From: Clostridiales bacterium
GTDB taxonomy: Bacteria; Bacillota; Clostridia; Oscillospirales; JAAYOS01
DNA: 6,650 nt
Assembly: GCA_012521525.1 (NCBI GenBank)
Contig: JAAYMG010000325.1
Coordinates: 1 to 6,650, forward strand
Reading direction: 5' to 3'
Part shown: positions 5,143 through 6,650 of the stretch, piece by piece
Layout: every line of letters starts with the position of its first letter
Numbering within the stretch: the stretch's first letter is position 1
Made by a program: the position numbers and the translations under genes
The notes under the pieces: generated by a model
The model's input: the letters and a program-made list of their open reading frames with translations, nothing else
What the model was told of the DNA's origin: nothing
Databases searched by the model: none

Positions 5143-6225
5143 TCAGCTGATGAGCTTTTTTGTCGCCCTACCGATACTGACATCCGTATAATACCACAAC
5201 AGGATGTCCTCATGATCCATTCCTTTCAAAGCCAGAGCCCTGGCTCCGTATTGGCTCATTCCGACGCCGTGTCCATATCCCTTGGTGTCGAACGTTATCC
5301 TGTTTTTCCTTACATCGATCTCAAAATTGGCAGAAGGCAGACCGAATATCTTCCTCATGTCCTTACCGCTGATCTTTACTCCGCCTACAACTATGCTCGA
5401 TACTCCGCCGGCCTCTGTATATATGACCTCCCCAAACCAGTTTTCAGGTTCATCGGACAACTGCGCTTCAGGATAGGTTCCTTCCAGCAGATCGCGAAAC
5501 TCCTCCGTCGTAAACGTTATCTTTTTATTGTAATCGGCCCCTTCCGGGCTCCTGACGCTCCGGAGATACGGAACGTCCGTCCCCCAGACATCCCCGGCGT
5601 TTTCGGTATATTCTGCAGATGCCGCATGAAACACGGCGACTATAGGCTGGTCATCATAAATAATGATTTCTCCCGACGTACTGTCGACCGCACTGACTAT
5701 CTTCTCACTGTAGTCGCTCCTTCCGGCATCCTCCCATTCGGCCTGCCTTTCTTCCCAATCAATGTAGGCTTTGCAGTGTGCCGGGTCGGTACATACGTCA
5801 GCGCCGTTGTGTGCCTGCTTTCCGGCCTTTGCGGCGATCATTCGGCTATATGTATATGTCCTCGCGGCAACGGCCTGCGCTTTCAAGGCTTCCAGGGGAT
5901 AGTAGGCAGGCATTTCCGCGGCCACGACACCGAGAAGGTAGCTTCTAAGCGACATGGACATGATCTTTCCGTTATGCGACACGCGGACCATCACTTCGTC
6001 ATCGTACAAGGGAGCAGTCCCCACGCTCTGTCCCCCGTCTTCAGAAGGTGCTTTCGATTCCTTGTCTTCGATCTTCGTCGGGCCCGCCGCTTCTATGGCA
6101 TCGTCGGGCCTTTTCACCTCGCCGTCGTCCAGATGGATATCGGCAGACTTTCCGCCGACGACCATCAGTGGAAGGATAAATATTATAAGAACCAGCACGA
6201 GCGTTATCAATGCGATCCTTTTCAT
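5143..6225 (-). CDS. spoIID: Stage II sporulation protein D (lytic transglycosylase)
   Basis: A 360-residue SpoIID/LytB-family protein. SpoIID cleaves glycan strands stripped of peptides and, with SpoIIM and SpoIIP, drives engulfment from the mother-cell side of the septum. The N-terminus (MKRIALITLVLVLIIFILPLMVV) is a membrane anchor, followed by a hydrophilic linker (about 26-76). The SpoIID domain begins near 77: LRSYLLGVVAAEMPAYYPLEALKAQAVAARTY carries the catalytic Glu104. His139, Cys145, His150 and Cys151 (CTDPAHC) match the zinc cluster of clostridial SpoIID. YTENAGDVW (206-214) and GYGHGVGMSQYGA (316-328) are family signatures. One oddity: the usual SGGxTEN reads SAEYTEN. Length is normal. 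I chose ATG 6223-6225 because GGAGGAG lies just before it. A longer reading from TTG at 6241-6243 would place this ribosome binding site inside the gene. Confidence 0.95.
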   Translation of the reverse strand: MKRIALITLVLVLIIFILPLMVVGGKSADIHLDDGEVKRPDDAIEAAGPTKIEDKESKAPSEDGGQSVGTAPLYDDEVMVRVSHNGKIMSMSLRSYLLGVVAAEMPAYYPLEALKAQAVAARTYTYSRMIAAKAGKQAHNGADVCTDPAHCKAYIDWEERQAEWEDAGRSDYSEKIVSAVDSTSGEIIIYDDQPIVAVFHAASAEYTENAGDVWGTDVPYLRSVRSPEGADYNKKITFTTEEFRDLLEGTYPEAQLSDEPENWFGEVIYTEAGGVSSIVVGGVKISGKDMRKIFGLPSANFEIDVRKNRITFDTKGYGHGVGMSQYGARALALKGMDHEDILLWYYTDVSIGRATKKLIS

Positions 6226-6228
6226 AGG

Positions 6229-6235
6229 CTCCTCC
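6229..6235 (-). promoter_or_regulatory. Ribosome binding site that decides the spoIID start
   Basis: GGAGGAG on the minus strand lies 3 nt (5 nt from GGAGG) before the ATG at 6223-6225. The in-frame TTG at 6241-6243 is upstream of it and lacks its own site, so it would add a spurious MKTEEP before the membrane anchor. Confidence 0.85.
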
Positions 6236-6256
6236 GTCTTCAATACTGACCCCGTA

Positions 6257-6286
6257 TCTGTATTACATTTCCATTTTGCAAGATTC
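6257..6286 (-). promoter_or_regulatory. Weak sigma-E-like promoter candidate for spoIID
   Basis: On the minus strand, GAATCTT (6280-6286) is close to the sigma-E -35 pattern KMATATT (6 of 7). After 15 bp comes AATACAGA (6257-6264), which shares only ATACA with the -10 pattern CATACANT. The position suits spoIID, with a leader of about 25 nt, and sigma-E control of spoIID is well established in other spore formers. The -10 match is poor. Confidence 0.3.
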
Positions 6287-6347
6287 TATTTCGTATATTT
6301 CATTCGTATATTGTTGTATAAAAACAGTCCGTTGAGAAAATAAACTC

Positions 6348-6403
6348 CGGCATATTGATATAACACTGATAAAAATGCCGTAAACAATACGTTGTTGTGC
6401 ATT
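6348..6403. repeat. Nested inverted repeats, possible operator
   Basis: CGGCAT (6348-6353) is the inverse of ATGCCG (6375-6380). AATGC (6374-6378) is the inverse of GCATT (6399-6403). Inside the second pair, AACAA (6383-6387) is the inverse of TTGTT (6392-6396) with a 4-bp centre. A direct repeat TGATA (6356-6360, 6367-6371) lies within the first pair. The cluster lies upstream of both predicted divergent promoters, so a protein-binding site is more likely than an RNA structure. Confidence 0.45.
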
Positions 6404-6453
6404 ATAACGATATTTTGCATGTATTTGACAATATTTATTTTATATATTTTGCC

Positions 6454-6482
6454 TTGACTTTCACGGACTAAAGAGATAATAT
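6454..6482 (+). promoter_or_regulatory. Sigma-A promoter for citrate synthase
   Basis: TTGACT (6454-6459, one mismatch to TTGACA), exactly 17 bp, then TAATAT (6477-6482, two mismatches to TATAAT). Transcription would start near 6489 and leave a leader of about 37 nt before the ATG at 6526. Confidence 0.65.
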
Positions 6483-6525
6483 GGCATAACACACATATCA
6501 ATTTTGAAAGTTCGGGTGATATAAA

Positions 6526-6650
6526 ATGCATCGCAACGACAGCATCTTGTCCGGCTACGTTAAAAGTCTATGCTCGCATCTTACAGAACAGTACCATATC
6601 ACCCCGGATTATTTTGAGAACCACAATGTTAAGCGCGGGCTGCGAAACGC
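6526..6650 (+). CDS. gltA: Citrate synthase, N-terminal part (cut by window end)
   Basis: The frame opens at ATG 6526 and runs without a stop to the end of the window, giving about 41 residues that begin MHRNDSILSGYVKSLC. The stretch PDYFENHNVKRGLRNA closely resembles the N-terminus of clostridial-type citrate synthases, where (Y/N)xVKRGLRNxDGTGV is conserved. These enzymes condense oxaloacetate and acetyl-CoA to citrate, feeding a partial TCA pathway to 2-oxoglutarate and glutamate. GGGTGAT (6514-6520) lies 5 nt before the ATG, and a sigma-A promoter lies upstream. The catalytic His and Asp residues are beyond the window, so activity cannot be judged. The call rests on a short region but a distinctive motif. 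Confidence 0.75.
   Translation, partial: MHRNDSILSGYVKSLCSHLTEQYHITPDYFENHNVKRGLRN

Larger units (their letters stand above)
6226..6525. other. AT-rich divergent regulatory region between spoIID and citrate synthase
   Basis: Three hundred bases without a supported gene. It contains the spoIID ribosome binding site and a weak sigma-E-like promoter (6257-6286). A 10-bp direct repeat, TTCGTATATT, occurs at 6290-6299 and 6303-6312. Nested inverted repeats span 6348-6403, followed by a sigma-A promoter (6454-6482) and the citrate synthase ribosome binding site (6514-6520). A minus-strand reading frame of 81 codons (6531-6286) has no family resemblance and no ribosome binding site, and I do not consider it a gene. 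Confidence 0.75.

Noticed and set aside
5065..6249. 394-codon plus-strand frame over spoIID
   Set aside because: Exactly antisense to spoIID, whose catalytic and zinc motifs are unmistakable; it is a mirror frame.
6286..6531. 81-codon minus-strand frame upstream of spoIID
   Set aside because: Lies in AT-rich promoter DNA, overlaps the citrate synthase start, lacks a ribosome binding site and resembles no known family.
1..6650. CRISPR array, tRNA, rRNA, riboswitch, phage or toxin-antitoxin system
   Set aside because: No regularly spaced long repeats, no cloverleaf-like sequence, and no recognisable mobile or defence protein. The repeats found are short and too few or irregular for CRISPR.

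Overview
The window looks like chromosomal DNA of an endospore-forming member of the Clostridia. It carries two recognisable sporulation genes, spoIIQ and spoIID, with clostridial features: an intact LytM zinc site in SpoIIQ and a Cys/His cluster in SpoIID. It also has strong GGAGG-type ribosome binding sites and a clostridial-type citrate synthase N-terminus. Genes are of moderate GC content, while the regulatory spacers are clearly AT-rich.

Layout. Bases 1-160 hold three copies of a 21-bp REP-like repeat with the core AAGAACCGTCCCCTTGG. Four minus-strand genes follow. In the direction of transcription, from base 3932 down to 166, they are: a FemX/MurM-type lipid II aminoacyltransferase, an alanine racemase-family PLP enzyme, a stand-alone GlmU-type nucleotidyltransferase domain, and a small VOC/glyoxalase-fold metalloprotein. 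femX is preceded by a perfect consensus sigma-A promoter (TTGACA, 17 bp, TATAAT). The 138-194 bp spacers between these genes mean co-transcription is possible but not shown. The glmU-alr spacer is rich in repeats, including a 26-bp tandem duplication that covers the 3' end of alr.

spoIIQ (plus strand, 4138-4989) diverges from femX. spoIID (minus strand, 6225-5143) converges on spoIIQ, and a hairpin with flanking A and T runs lies between them, apparently serving both. A 300-bp AT-rich divergent region separates spoIID from the truncated start of citrate synthase (6526 to the window end). It holds a good sigma-A promoter for citrate synthase, a weak sigma-E-like candidate for spoIID, and a nested set of inverted repeats that could be an operator.

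How the genes fit together. SpoIIQ (forespore membrane, LytM/M23 domain) and SpoIID (mother-cell lytic transglycosylase) both act at the septal peptidoglycan during engulfment. FemX, the racemase and the GlmU-type enzyme all touch peptidoglycan precursor chemistry: the side-chain bridge, D-amino acids and sugar nucleotides. The window is therefore largely a cell-wall and sporulation neighbourhood. I found no CRISPR array, tRNA, rRNA, phage module or obvious new defence system. The most interesting points are regulatory and architectural, not a new gene system.
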